Notes: generated by a model not told the origin, from the sequence alone. Positions 1 to 9,164 are shown, counted from the first letter of the stretch. The stretch: DNA of 64,000 nt from Hyphomicrobium sp. (GCA_016716675.1 JADJVG010000002.1:186001-250000); one strand, 5' to 3'. Numbers and translations: made by a program.

Positions 1-1
1 G

Positions 2-2395
2 GTAGCACTTGCTGTCATTTTGAGCCCAAGCGGAGCACAGGCGGCAAAACCACCGATCGTTGTTCCCCCGCTGACATGCCCTGGCGTTACGTCCAACGTC
101 ATCTCAAAGGACAATTCGAACGCGTTGGATATTTCCAACCTGTCTCCCGGGCTTGGCGTCCTTTTCACAATTACCAACACGTCAGGGGTCGATGGATCGT
201 CCACCGCTGATGCAAACGCAATCGTCACCGCCGGTGGGTCCATCAGTGTAATTTCATCAACCCTTATCCCCGATGGCGGCACTATTACGGGCACATACAC
301 CCACTCAGGCGCGAACACGACGCAATCGTTTTTGATCAGCCAGACTCTGAATGGTGAGGCGAAGTCTTTCTCTTGGACCGCGACATGCAAATCCAGCCAG
401 TCGGTCACATTCAACGCGATTACCAATAAGGTTTTCGGTGATGCGGCGTTCTCGGTAAGTTCGCTTGCGACGGCGTCGTCGGGCCTTCCGGTGACATTCT
501 CGACAACGAGCACCACATGTTCTGTGACGCCGACCGGCACGGTGACGCTGATCTCCGCCGGATCGTGCGCGATCACCGCGTCGCAAGCCGGAAACACGCA
601 GTATCTCCCTGCCACGCCGGTCACCAGAACGTTCACAATTGCCCAGGCGCCGCAGACCATCACGTTCGCCCCAATCTCCGCGACAACAACGGCGACCACA
701 TCGTTTACTGTCGCGCCGACGTCGGATTCGGGGTTGCCGGTCGTGGTGACCAGCAGCTCGCCGTCAGTCTGTACGGTGGCAGATTACACCGTTACGATTG
801 TGGGAGTTGGAACCTGTAATCTGGCCGCTAATCAGGCTGGCGATGTCAACTATTTGCCTGCAACGGAAGTTCCGCAGTCGTTCGCCGTAACGGATGGCGT
901 GGCGCCTGCACTAACGGTTCCTGCCAACATTACCGCTGAAGCAACGAGTGCTGCTGGTGCGCCCGCGACGTTTGCCGCCTCGGCCACGGATGCCGTCGGC
1001 CCCGTGACCTTCGCCTACGCTGCGGGCGGCAATCCGGTTGTCTCTGGCGATACCTTCCCGATTGGTGTGACCACTGTGAATGTCACGGCGACGGACGGCG
1101 CTGGGAACGTGTCGACTGGATCGTTCACAGTGACGGTGCAGGATACGATTGCGCCAGCGATCACAGGTGTGCCTGCTCCCGCGCCGGTCGCAACGACGGG
1201 TGGAGCAACGACGGCTGTGGTGACGTGGGCGGTTCCAACGGCGACGGATGCCGTTGGTGTGACGAGCTTCACGACCGACCACGAGCCGGGCGCTGCGTTC
1301 CCGCTCGGGACGACGGAGGTAACGTATACAGCGACGGACGCTGCGGGTCATGTAACCACGGCATCGTTTGACGTCGTGGTGACCGATGGCGGTGCGCCGG
1401 AGATCACGGTGCCGTCCAACATGACCGTTGAAGCGACGAGCGCTGCGGGAGCTGTTGTGACCTTCACCGTCAGCGCGACGGATGCTGTTGATGGAGATGT
1501 GCTGGCGACGGCGTCTCCGGCCTCCGGTTCGACGTTCCCGATTGGTGTGACAACAGTGAATGTCACTGCAAGCGACACGTCGGGCAATGATGCAACGCCT
1601 AAGTCGTTCACGGTGACGGTGCAGGATACGATTGCGCCAGCGATCACAGGTGTGCCTGCTCCCGCGCCGGTCGCAACGACGGGTGGAGCAACGACGGCTG
1701 TGGTGACGTGGGCGGTACCGACGGCGACGGATGCGGTCGGGGTGACGAGCTTCACGACCGACCACGAGCCGGGCGCTGCGTTCCCGCTCGGGACGACGGA
1801 GGTAACGTATACGGCGACGGATGCTGCAGGTCATGTAACCACGGCATCGTTCGACGTCGTGGTGACCGATGGCGGTGCGCCGGAGATCACGGCGCCGTCC
1901 AACATGACCGTTGAAGCGACGAGCGCTGCAGGCGCGGTTGTGACCTTCACCGTCAGCGCGACGGATGCTGTTGATGGAGATGTGCTGGCGACGGCGTCTC
2001 CGGCCTCCGGTTCGACGTTCCCGATTGGTGTGACAACAGTGAATGTCACTGCAAGCGACACGTCGGGCAATGATGCAACGCCTAAGTCGTTCACGGTGAC
2101 GGTGCAGGATACGATTGCGCCAGCGATCACAGGTGTGCCTGCTCCCGCGCCGGTCGCAACGACGGGTGGAGCAACGACTGCGGTTGTGACGTGGGCGGTT
2201 TCCGACGGCGACGGATGCCGTTGGTGTGACGAGCTTCACGACCGACCACGGGAGCCGGGCGCTGCGTTCCCGCTCCGGGACGACGGAGGTAACATATACG
2301 GCGACGGATGCTGCAGGTCATGTAACCACGGCATCGTTCGACGTCGTGGTGACCGATGGCGGTGCGCCGGAGATCTCGCGCCGTCAACGCCTTGA
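2..2395 (+). CDS. HYR-repeat surface protein, N-terminal part (5' truncated, broken at 3' end)
   Basis: The reading frame is open from base 2, so the true start lies outside the window. The first visible residues (VALAVILSPSGAQA, then AKPP) look like the end of a signal peptide. About 250 residues of Thr/Ser-rich beta-sandwich repeats follow, each with phrases such as GTCNLAANQAGD and SCAITASQAGN. After these come hyalin-repeat (HYR) domains of about 80 residues, recognised by T.P.NIT.EATS...G, FPIG.T.VN.TA.D..GN and SFTVTVQDT. The frame is lost near 2200, where GCGGTTCC of the other copies reads GCGGTTTCC. The last 60 residues to 2395 are therefore out-of-frame. The gene very probably continues into the frame at 2998-4905. 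The predicted product is a secreted adhesin-like protein. The family-level domain calls are solid, but its ligand is unknown. Confidence 0.75.
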   Translation, partial: VALAVILSPSGAQAAKPPIVVPPLTCPGVTSNVISKDNSNALDISNLSPGLGVLFTITNTSGVDGSSTADANAIVTAGGSISVISSTLIPDGGTITGTYTHSGANTTQSFLISQTLNGEAKSFSWTATCKSSQSVTFNAITNKVFGDAAFSVSSLATASSGLPVTFSTTSTTCSVTPTGTVTLISAGSCAITASQAGNTQYLPATPVTRTFTIAQAPQTITFAPISATTTATTSFTVAPTSDSGLPVVVTSSSPSVCTVADYTVTIVGVGTCNLAANQAGDVNYLPATEVPQSFAVTDGVAPALTVPANITAEATSAAGAPATFAASATDAVGPVTFAYAAGGNPVVSGDTFPIGVTTVNVTATDGAGNVSTGSFTVTVQDTIAPAITGVPAPAPVATTGGATTAVVTWAVPTATDAVGVTSFTTDHEPGAAFPLGTTEVTYTATDAAGHVTTASFDVVVTDGGAPEITVPSNMTVEATSAAGAVVTFTVSATDAVDGDVLATASPASGSTFPIGVTTVNVTASDTSGNDATPKSFTVTVQDTIAPAITGVPAPAPVATTGGATTAVVTWAVPTATDAVGVTSFTTDHEPGAAFPLGTTEVTYTATDAAGHVTTASFDVVVTDGGAPEITAPSNMTVEATSAAGAVVTFTVSATDAVDGDVLATASPASGSTFPIGVTTVNVTASDTSGNDATPKSFTVTVQDTIAPAITGVPAPAPVATTGGATTAVVTWAVSDGDGCRWCDELHDRPREPGAAFPLRDDGGNIYGDGCCRSCNHGIVRRRGDRWRCAGDLAPSTP

Positions 2396-2940
2396 CCGTT
2401 GAAGCGACGAGCACTGCAGGGCTGTTGTGACCTTCACCGTCAGCGCGACGGATGCTGTTGATGGAGATGTGCTGGCGACGGCGTCTCTCGGCCTCCGGTT
2501 CGACGTTCCCGATTGGTGTGACAACAGTGAATGTCACTGCAAGCGACACGTCGGGCAATGATGCAACGCCTAAGTCGTTCACGGTGACGGTGCAGGATAC
2601 GATTGCGCCAGCGATCACAGGTGTGCCTGCTCCGCGCCGGTCGCAACGACGGGGTGGAGCAACGACGGCGGTTTGTGACGTGGGCGGTTCCAACGGCGAC
2701 GGATGCCGTTGGTGTGACGAGCTTCACGACCGACCACGAGCCGGGCGCTGCGTTCCCGCTCGGGACGACGGAGGTAACATATACGGCGACGGATGCTGCA
2801 GGTCATGTAACCACGGCATCGTTCGACGTCGTGGTGACCGATGGCGGTGCGCCGGAGATCACGGTGCCGTCCAACATGACCGTTGAAGCGACGAGCGCTG
2901 CAGGCGCGGTTGTGACCTTCACCGTCAGCGCGACGGATGC
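1141..2940 (+). repeat. 483-bp tandem repeat (two HYR domains per unit)
   Basis: The string GGATACGATTGCGCCAGCGA recurs at 1141, 1624, 2107 and 2595, giving spacings of 483, 483 and 488. A unit is therefore 161 codons, which is two HYR domains. Copies 1 and 2 are almost identical. The copy starting at 2107 carries many small insertions and deletions (net +5), and the fourth ends early near 2940. Such a recent, nearly perfect array is prone both to recombination and to misassembly. Confidence 0.85.
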
Positions 2941-2997
2941 GGGTGACGGCGACGGACGCCTCTGGCAACACGTCGACGAAGACGTTCACGGTGACCG

Positions 2998-4905
2998 TTG
3001 GAGTTCCGTCGCTTACGATTTCACCTGAGACGCTGGATGACGCCCCGGGCGCGCAACCCCTACACCGCCACGTTTGTGGCTGCTGGTGGCATCGGCGACT
3101 ATACGTACGCACTCCAGAGTGGCGCACTGCCGGCTGGTTTGGCCATTGCCGAGGACGGCAGCCTGACGGGCACGCCGACCCAATACGGCACCTTCGAATT
3201 CACTGTTATCGCAACAGATGAAGAGGGCTTTACCGGAACGCGCGCTTATACGTTGACCGTTGTGTCGCCAGAACTTGCACTTTCCGCGAAGTTCCTGAAT
3301 GGAACGAGCGGCACGGATTATCCGTCAACGACGGTGTCCACCAGCGGTGGATCGGGGCCGTACACTTACAGCATTACAGGCGGAAAACTGCCGACAGGGC
3401 TCACGCTTTCGAATGGCGGCGTGATATCAGGACGGCCGACAGGGTCGGGAAGATCCAGCTTCTCGGTGACGTCGGTTGACGCTGGTGGTGCAACCGTGAC
3501 GGCAGAATACAGCATCACCATCCGTTCCGCTGCGCCGGCGCCGGCGCCGACCATCTCGCTTGCGCCGGGCGTTCTGCCCGATGGCGATCAGGGTGTCGCG
3601 TATCGCCAGGTCTTCACGGCAACTGGTGGAACGGCGGCGTACACCTTCACACTCAGTGGTGGGCTGCTGCCTGCGGGTCTGACGCTTGCCAGCGATGGCA
3701 CGCTGTCGGGTACGCCGACAGAACATGGCACGTTCAACTTCGTCGTTGCGGCGAGGGATTCCAACGGCTTTGCAGGCAACAAAGACTACGTGTTGTTCGT
3801 CGGCACAACGTTCATTCAGATGCGGACAAGCGAAGTCAATCGCAGCTTCATGTCTCACAGAGCAGACGTGCTGACGTCGCAAGGCCCGAACCGCTTGCAG
3901 GTCCACAACCGTTTCGGCGGAATGTCCGGCGGCGGTAGTCAGATGTCAGGTGGCGGGAATGTTCCGTTCAGCGTCGGCATGACGGGCGGAGACGACGATG
4001 GTCCGACCAAGTTCTCGTTCGCCACGAGCCTGCGGCAGATGATGCAGGCCTCCAACTCGCAGAAGTTTACGCCAAAGGACGCCAACCGGATGGCGCTCGG
4101 AGGCGCGGATGCCGGCAACTCGACTGCAACCAGCGGGCAGAACTTCGACTTCTGGGTTGAAGGCAACATCACACACTTCCGCGGCGATGAAACCAGAGCC
4201 AAGGGTGATGTCACGCTGCTCTATGTTGGCGCTGATTATCTGGTCACGCCCGGCTTGCTTATCGGTGCCTTGATCCAATTCGACCGTATGGATGAAACGT
4301 CGAAGGCGTTCGGCAGTGAAGTCTCGGGCCATGGCTGGATGGCGGGGCCGTATATGTCAGCGCGCCTGACACCGAACCTGTTCTTCGACGCGCGGGCGGC
4401 GTGGGGCAAGTCCGACAACCAAACCAGCCCGTTCGGAACCTATACCGATAACTTCGACACAACGCGTTGGCTGGCGAAAGCCGATCTGACAGGCAACTGG
4501 GAGTTCGGTGCGTGGCGCTTCACGCCATCTGCGGGCCTCAGCTACTATGAAGATGAGCAGGACAGCTACGTTGACTCCAATGGCATCACCATTGCGTCGG
4601 AAACCGTGTCGCTGGGACGCTTCACCTTCGGTCCCGAGTTCGGCTACCGCTTCCAGACTGCGGACGGTTCGACCATCGAGCCGTTTGTGGGCCTCCAGGG
4701 AATCTGGGACTTCGATCGCGATGCTGCTGTGGTCAATGGCATCGAAACCGGTGGCGATGAAGTGCGCGCCAAGGGTTCGCTCGGTCTCAGCGTGATCTCG
4801 CCGTGGGGCTATACCATCCGTGGCGTCGCGTCGTACGACGGCATCGGCTCCGATGACTACGAAGCGATCAGCGGACAACTTTGGGTGAACATGCCGCTCA
4901 ACTGA
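2998..4905 (+). CDS. Putative-Ig repeats plus autotransporter beta-barrel, C-terminal part of the HYR protein
   Basis: This frame carries about three putative-Ig (He_PIG) repeats in roughly the first 270 residues. Each has the signature GALPAGL...GSLTGTPTQYGTFEFTV. A Gly/Met-rich linker (GGMSGGGSQMSGGG) follows. The final 260 residues form a type V autotransporter barrel, with alternating strands such as FDFWVEGNITHFRG, VGADYLVTPGLLIGAL and GHGWMAGPYMSARL, ending in LWVNMPLN. Its first residues are out of frame. The phrase VTATDASGNTSTKTFTVTVG, followed by PSLTISPETLDDAPGAQP, is encoded in the third frame up to about 3058. One extra C near 3057-3060 then shifts into this frame. The barrel would anchor the upstream repeats at the cell surface. 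A terminator follows at once. The architecture is clear, but the start given is not a real start codon. Confidence 0.8.
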   Translation: MEFRRLRFHLRRWMTPRARNPYTATFVAAGGIGDYTYALQSGALPAGLAIAEDGSLTGTPTQYGTFEFTVIATDEEGFTGTRAYTLTVVSPELALSAKFLNGTSGTDYPSTTVSTSGGSGPYTYSITGGKLPTGLTLSNGGVISGRPTGSGRSSFSVTSVDAGGATVTAEYSITIRSAAPAPAPTISLAPGVLPDGDQGVAYRQVFTATGGTAAYTFTLSGGLLPAGLTLASDGTLSGTPTEHGTFNFVVAARDSNGFAGNKDYVLFVGTTFIQMRTSEVNRSFMSHRADVLTSQGPNRLQVHNRFGGMSGGGSQMSGGGNVPFSVGMTGGDDDGPTKFSFATSLRQMMQASNSQKFTPKDANRMALGGADAGNSTATSGQNFDFWVEGNITHFRGDETRAKGDVTLLYVGADYLVTPGLLIGALIQFDRMDETSKAFGSEVSGHGWMAGPYMSARLTPNLFFDARAAWGKSDNQTSPFGTYTDNFDTTRWLAKADLTGNWEFGAWRFTPSAGLSYYEDEQDSYVDSNGITIASETVSLGRFTFGPEFGYRFQTADGSTIEPFVGLQGIWDFDRDAAVVNGIETGGDEVRAKGSLGLSVISPWGYTIRGVASYDGIGSDDYEAISGQLWVNMPLN

Positions 4906-4937
4906 CGCGGCGGCGACCGCCCACACGATTTATGCTG

Positions 4938-4969
4938 AAAACCCCTGTCGTGCGCGGCGGGGGTTTTTT
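4938..4969 (+). terminator. Rho-independent terminator after the autotransporter gene
   Basis: AAAACCCC pairs with GGGGTTTT and a run of T follows. It lies 33 bases after the stop codon. Confidence 0.75.
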
Positions 4970-5305
4970 GTTGGTCGCGCTGAGGTGCGGCGTCCAATTC
5001 GAGATCAGTGCGAGGGTGCGGATGATCGGAGGCATGTCTCCTCCATCCAAAGCGAGCGTCCTCTGTGGGTTGGGATTGCGGCACGATCGTTGGTGCGTTT
5101 TGCGACGTCGCCCGATGAGGTCAGCGGAAGACAGAGGCGGCCGGACGATGGTAACGTCGCGACCGCCTGCACTCTGCTCGTTGAAATGTCAGCTGAGGAT
5201 ATTGGTTCGCGGCGACTTGCGTAGCGTCATCCTCGCGAAGCACAAAACGGCGCACATGTGCCACGTACCAAAATCAATAGCTCAAAAAACGACAGCCTAA
5301 AAAAT
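4970..5305. other. Intergenic stretch without a recognised gene
   Basis: Open frames here give only low-complexity Arg-rich translations without start signals or any family resemblance. I see no RNA gene and no repeat. Confidence 0.5.
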
Positions 5306-5773
5306 CTACAGTCCGAGATCGGAAAGTCCCGGATGATCGGCAGGTCTTGGTCCCTGCGGCCAGTGATACTTGCGGTCGCTTTCGGCAATGGCGACGTCGT
5401 TGATGCTCGCGTGCCGCACCTGCATGAGACCGTTGGCGTTGAAATCCCAGTTCTCATTGCCGTACGAGCGATACCATTGACCTTTGTCGTCGTGCCATTC
5501 GTAAGCGAAGCGCACGGCGATGCGGTTGTCACCGAACGCCCAGACCTCTTTGATGAGGCGATAGTCTTGCTCGCGCGTCCACTTTCCGCGGAGGAACGCA
5601 AGAATCGCTTCACGGCCAACCGGAAATTCGCTGCGATTGCGCCAACGGCTGTCAACCGTATAGCCGAGCGAAACTCGATCCGGGTCACGCGAATTCCAGG
5701 CATCTTCGGCCATGCGGACTTTTTGAGCGGCGGTTTCTCGGGTGAAGGGGGGGAGTGGGGGTTTTTGTTCCAC
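5306..5773 (-). CDS. NTF2-like (nuclear transport factor 2/DUF1348) family protein
   Basis: The product is 155 residues of the SnoaL/NTF2-like cone fold. Conserved DUF1348 phrases include AEDAWNSRDPDRVSLGYT, SRWRNRSEFPVGREAI, RVAFAYEW-like RFAYEWHDDKGQWYRSYGNE and RHASINDVAI. The length matches the family. I chose the GTG start at 5773 because AAGGAG sits eight bases upstream. A longer open frame reaches 5923 but gives a Cys-rich unrelated extension. The family has no uniform reaction, and members are cytoplasmic small-molecule binders or isomerase-like proteins. The gene stands alone, divergent from the binding-protein/channel gene. Confidence 0.85.
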   Translation of the reverse strand: MEQKPPLPPFTRETAAQKVRMAEDAWNSRDPDRVSLGYTVDSRWRNRSEFPVGREAILAFLRGKWTREQDYRLIKEVWAFGDNRIAVRFAYEWHDDKGQWYRSYGNENWDFNANGLMQVRHASINDVAIAESDRKYHWPQGPRPADHPGLSDLGL

Positions 5774-6015
5774 GTTTTTGCTCCTTACTTGGATTGTGGT
5801 GGCACATACTTTGTACCCCCGTGTGAACGGTGAATAAAGGGCACAACGGGCGCATTCCTGGTGTGCGCATTCATGCAACACCACGCAACGATCACAATCG
5901 CGTGGCTGTTCTTTTTCCCGCAACGCCTTGAGACGGGTGCAAGGGGCGGTGTAGCGTCCGCGTGAATTCGGGGGGCTAGGCCCGAGCCAGCATATTTCTT
6001 TGAGGGATTACACGA

Positions 6016-7458
6016 ATGGCTGTCGCAAATGATGGGCGCTGTGATGTGCGCGGCCTTGTGAAGGCTTTCGCATGGCCGCTGATGCTCGTCGCTGGCGTGC
6101 TCGCGGCGATAGCTCTGACAAGGCCGGCGCACGCCATCGAGGAAGCGCAAGCGGCCAGAGGGCAGCCATTTAAAGTTGCGGTGTTCTACGGCTCGCGCAC
6201 CGATGTCTGTTACGATCCCGGTGACGTTGAGGCGATTAGAAAGCTGACGCTCGACGAGGCCGCACGGCTGAACGCCCATGGCGGCGTGTCGGGTCGTCCG
6301 ATCGAGTTGCAATTTTTCGATGATCGGCGCGATGACGCCACAGCCGTTGCCAATGTCCGCACGGCGCTATGGGATTCGCAGACGCTGGCCATGATCGGCC
6401 TTTCCAATTCATCGCGCGGCAAGGCGGTGTTCGACACGCTCGGCGGCGACATTCTGAAGAGCGGCATACCGTTCTTGTCGAACCAGTCGGTGAGTTCGCT
6501 GTTTGCGGCTTACCCGAACGTCTACACCATGCGCGCGTCGCAAGACACCGACAGCGTTCCCGTCATCGCGCGCTTTACCAAGCAGTTGAATTTCGCGCGC
6601 CCGGCCTTCGTCGGGCTGAAGGATTCCGTGGCGCTGTCGGCGCTCGGTGATGGTTTGAGATCGAAGCTCGGTGAAGGTGGGCTGATCAGTGACAGCCGCA
6701 TTGGCACGAAGGACGATAAGCCGATTGAGGCCGACCTCGCCGCGGCACTCGCCAGTGTACGCGAGACGCGGCCCGACCTTCTGTATCTCTATATTGGCAG
6801 CGCAAGTATCCCAGATTTTATGAAAGAGCTTGTGGCTATGGGCGTGACGCCGGCGCTGTTCATCAGCGGGCGACCCGACAATCTGCCGCCCGAAATCGCC
6901 AACACCTATCCCAATGCCATCTACAGCCTGGCGTGGGACCGTCCGCCGGAAGTTTATAATGATCGCTTGCGCACGCTGGTCAGCAAAAGCCCGCTGGGCT
7001 CGTGGTTGTTCGAGGGCAAGAAAATACCCTCCGCGCCCGGGTGGGCAAAAGGCGAATGTAAGCCGCGCAATCCGGATGAGGCTGCTGATCCTTTCACCAG
7101 CGAAAATCTGAGAGCCATCAGCGTCGGCAGCCAGTATGCCGATATGATCAAACTCGTGGCGACCGCCGCCGCATTTGCCGATGGCACAACGGATATCGTG
7201 CGGCTGCGGACGACCATTCTCGAACGGCTAAAATCCGCCTATGCAGCCGGGCGCGGCGCCTTCAAAGGGTCATTCGATAACTGGTCGTTCGTCGCTGCAA
7301 CGCACGGCGGCGCGCGACCCGTTCATTATCATCCTGCCGCAAGGCCTCGGCCGTACGCAATTAGCGCCGATACAATTCGTGCGCACGAAGGATGGCGGAC
7401 TGCGCCAGATCGAAACGCTGTATGCCGACATCGATCTGATCAAGGCGCATCGTGTTGA
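6016..7458 (+). CDS. Type-I periplasmic ligand-binding domain, N-terminal half of a channel fusion
   Basis: The start is ATG with TGAGGG upstream. Residues 1-40 form a signal peptide (hydrophobic PLMLVAGVLAAIAL, cleavage after AHA). Residues 46 to about 430 are a Leu/Ile/Val-binding-protein-like fold. It shows FKVAVFYGSRTDVCYDPGDV, LNAHGGVSGRPIELQFFDD, the AMIGLSNSSRGKAVFD ligand loop, DLLYLYIG and TPALFISGRPDN. Two cysteines (in DVCYD and GECKP) could form a disulfide. No ABC permease or ATPase of the branched-chain amino-acid type is nearby. The frame is coherent only to about 7305 (NWSFVAATH). Beyond that the translation to 7458 is nonsense, while the next base frame carries an ion-channel domain. 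Removing one G near 7304-7309 joins the two into a single protein of 764 residues. The ligand cannot be read from sequence. Confidence 0.85.
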   Translation: MAVANDGRCDVRGLVKAFAWPLMLVAGVLAAIALTRPAHAIEEAQAARGQPFKVAVFYGSRTDVCYDPGDVEAIRKLTLDEAARLNAHGGVSGRPIELQFFDDRRDDATAVANVRTALWDSQTLAMIGLSNSSRGKAVFDTLGGDILKSGIPFLSNQSVSSLFAAYPNVYTMRASQDTDSVPVIARFTKQLNFARPAFVGLKDSVALSALGDGLRSKLGEGGLISDSRIGTKDDKPIEADLAAALASVRETRPDLLYLYIGSASIPDFMKELVAMGVTPALFISGRPDNLPPEIANTYPNAIYSLAWDRPPEVYNDRLRTLVSKSPLGSWLFEGKKIPSAPGWAKGECKPRNPDEAADPFTSENLRAISVGSQYADMIKLVATAAAFADGTTDIVRLRTTILERLKSAYAAGRGAFKGSFDNWSFVAATHGGARPVHYHPAARPRPYAISADTIRAHEGWRTAPDRNAVCRHRSDQGASC

Positions 7459-8311
7459 TGAGAACGACAAGGCGTTCTTTGCGGAATTCTATCTGTCGTT
7501 GCGCGACACGCCATCGTCGACGATCGACAAAATTGAATTTTCGAATGCTTATCTCGATGCGTCGAGCGGCGGTGGGCGGCAAATTTCCGTGGACGTCGTG
7601 CATCCAGGCGGTCCAAGTCAAGTGTATCCCGACACCATGAAAATCTACAAGGTCTCGGGGCGGTTCCTCTTCGATCCGCAACTCGCGAACTATCCCTTCG
7701 ATATGCAGCGATTCACGATCGATTTGCAGCCAAAGAACAGCGAAGCACCGTTCATCGTGCAGCCGCCGCCATTGCAGTTGCGAGACAGCAATGTGCAAAC
7801 CGATCGTTGGCAGCCGAAGGCCCAGTATGTCGGCTATGACGAGGACTTCGTGCCGGTGGTCGATGCGTTTACGCATGAGCCTAGCATCGTGCCGTTTTAT
7901 AAGGCGCGCTTTTCCTGGTTGATGCAGCGCGAGGCGACCGACTATTTTCTGCGCGTTGTGGTGCCGCTCGGCTTCATTCTATTCGTGGCCTACCTGTCGA
8001 TCTTCATTCCGCGAGCGAATTTCGAAGCAATCGTAACGATTCAGGTCACCGCGCTACTCTCGGCGGTTGCTTTATACTTATCCCTACCGGCGCTCGAATC
8101 TGAGTCAGCCACCTTGTCGGATCGAGCGTTCGTGTTCGCGTACATGATCCTGAGTATCATGATCGGCATATCGATCCTGCGGATTACCGGGGTGGTCAAC
8201 AAGCACAAGGCCATCGATCACACGCTTGGCGCGTTGCACGTTCTCGCAATTCCCGCGTTCGTCGGCTTGGCGGGGTATTACGTTTATCAGCTAAGCATCG
8301 CGGTGTTATGA
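7241..8311 (+). CDS. Pentameric ligand-gated ion channel (pro-loop/Cys-loop superfamily), C-terminal half of the fusion
   Basis: Only the frame from about 7310 is real; the ATG-like start at 7241 is a by-product of the frameshift. Numbered on the joined protein, the extracellular beta-sandwich runs to about residue 640. ADIDLIKAHRVDENDKAFF and FYLSLRD resemble beta1-beta2 of GLIC, and the pro-loop YPFDMQ is at 559-564. Four membrane helices follow. M1 is about 642-662 with its conserved Pro (VVVPLGF), M2 about 670-691 (FEAIVTIQVTALLSAVALYL), M3 about 704-725 and M4 about 737-764. This half has no Cys, as in bacterial members. In M2 the Glu at the -2' position argues for cation selectivity, and Leu lies at 9'. 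The gene ends 19 bases before the convergent fnrN gene. Confidence 0.88.
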   Translation: MQPGAAPSKGHSITGRSSLQRTAARDPFIIILPQGLGRTQLAPIQFVRTKDGGLRQIETLYADIDLIKAHRVDENDKAFFAEFYLSLRDTPSSTIDKIEFSNAYLDASSGGGRQISVDVVHPGGPSQVYPDTMKIYKVSGRFLFDPQLANYPFDMQRFTIDLQPKNSEAPFIVQPPPLQLRDSNVQTDRWQPKAQYVGYDEDFVPVVDAFTHEPSIVPFYKARFSWLMQREATDYFLRVVVPLGFILFVAYLSIFIPRANFEAIVTIQVTALLSAVALYLSLPALESESATLSDRAFVFAYMILSIMIGISILRITGVVNKHKAIDHTLGALHVLAIPAFVGLAGYYVYQLSIAVL

Positions 8312-8330
8312 GGGCGGGAAGTGGCCGCCC

Positions 8331-9059
8331 TCACGCGCTGGCGGCCGAATAGTGCTTCAGCGCTGTCATATCGCGCACTGTGAAGTTACGACGGCCCTTC
8401 GTCTCGACGATGCCGCGCGACTTCAACTGCGCGAACTGGCGGCTGATCGTTTCAAGCCGCAAGCTGAGGCAGTCGGCAATTTCGGTGCGTGACAGCGGCA
8501 GGCGCAACGTCGGACGGCTTGGTGGGGTGTCCTTGACGGGTTTGGCGCTCGGTGCAGGCGTCATGCGCTCGGTGATCATGGCGAGCAGGCTTGCTACTTT
8601 TTCTTCCGCCGTCTTGCGTCCGAGCAGGAACATCCAATCGCGCGCGGCATCGAGATCCTTCAGAATGCGTTTCAGCAGGGCCCGCTCGATATCAGGATTC
8701 GTGTTGAGCAAGCCTTCGAACGCTGCGCCCGAAAACGAACAGATATCGAGATCTGTTGCCGCGACGGCCTGGATGTTGTTTTCGTCAGAGAAAGGCCGAC
8801 CGACAAAATCAGATGGAAACTGCAGTCCGACGATTTGCTCGCGCCCATCGGGCCGCGTCGTGACCAGCTTGACCACACCGGCAACGATTGTCGAATAGGT
8901 GACGTTGCGCTGATAGCCGCCGGAGATCACGCGCCCTTCGGGCACGCGGATGCGGTGAATGATGCGCTCAAGATCGCACGCAGATTTTTCGCCGACCGCG
9001 CTGCACAGCGCCATCGTGCGAACCGGACAGTCGTGACATTTGCTATACTTGTCTAACAT
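8331..9059 (-). CDS. fnrN: FnrN-type oxygen-sensing Crp/Fnr transcriptional regulator
   Basis: The product is 242 residues. The N-terminus has C8-x2-C11-x7-C19 (KCHDCPVRTMALC) and a central Cys at about 107 (LDICSF). This is the four-cysteine set that binds the oxygen-labile [4Fe-4S] cluster in the FnrN group. A cyclic-nucleotide-like beta-barrel comes next, then a C-terminal winged helix. Its recognition helix reads LRLETISRQ, with the E-x-x-S-R contact residues of FNR. I use the ATG at 9059, as an upstream extension to 9299 adds 80 unrelated residues. The gene lies downstream of a perfect FNR-type box, so autoregulation is likely. In relatives such regulators switch on microaerobic respiration genes, but none of those is in the window. 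Confidence 0.9.
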   Translation of the reverse strand: MLDKYSKCHDCPVRTMALCSAVGEKSACDLERIIHRIRVPEGRVISGGYQRNVTYSTIVAGVVKLVTTRPDGREQIVGLQFPSDFVGRPFSDENNIQAVAATDLDICSFSGAAFEGLLNTNPDIERALLKRILKDLDAARDWMFLLGRKTAEEKVASLLAMITERMTPAPSAKPVKDTPPSRPTLRLPLSRTEIADCLSLRLETISRQFAQLKSRGIVETKGRRNFTVRDMTALKHYSAASA

Positions 9060-9164
9060 TGTCTGTGCCGTGAAAGCTGGAGCCTGTGAGGCGGCCTTGC
9101 GGAAACGAAGCCTGTGGCCGAATTCATAAGGGTAATGAATAGGCCGAAGCGCTTCGACAAGGTG

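Noticed and set aside
911..2239. Long Arg/His-rich frame on the minus strand inside the HYR array
   Set aside because: It is the mirror of a repetitive coding sequence, with no start signal and low-complexity composition.
1141..2940. The regularly spaced repeat as a CRISPR array
   Set aside because: Units are 483 bp, coding and without unique spacers.
5774..5923. N-terminal extension of the NTF2-like protein
   Set aside because: The extension is Cys/Arg-rich and unrelated, while AAGGAG stands correctly before the GTG at 5773.
7241..7458. Overlap of two frames as programmed frameshifting
   Set aside because: Joining needs skipping one base, and I see no slippery codon, internal ribosome site or stem nearby; similar errors in trpE and kdsA make a sequence error likelier.
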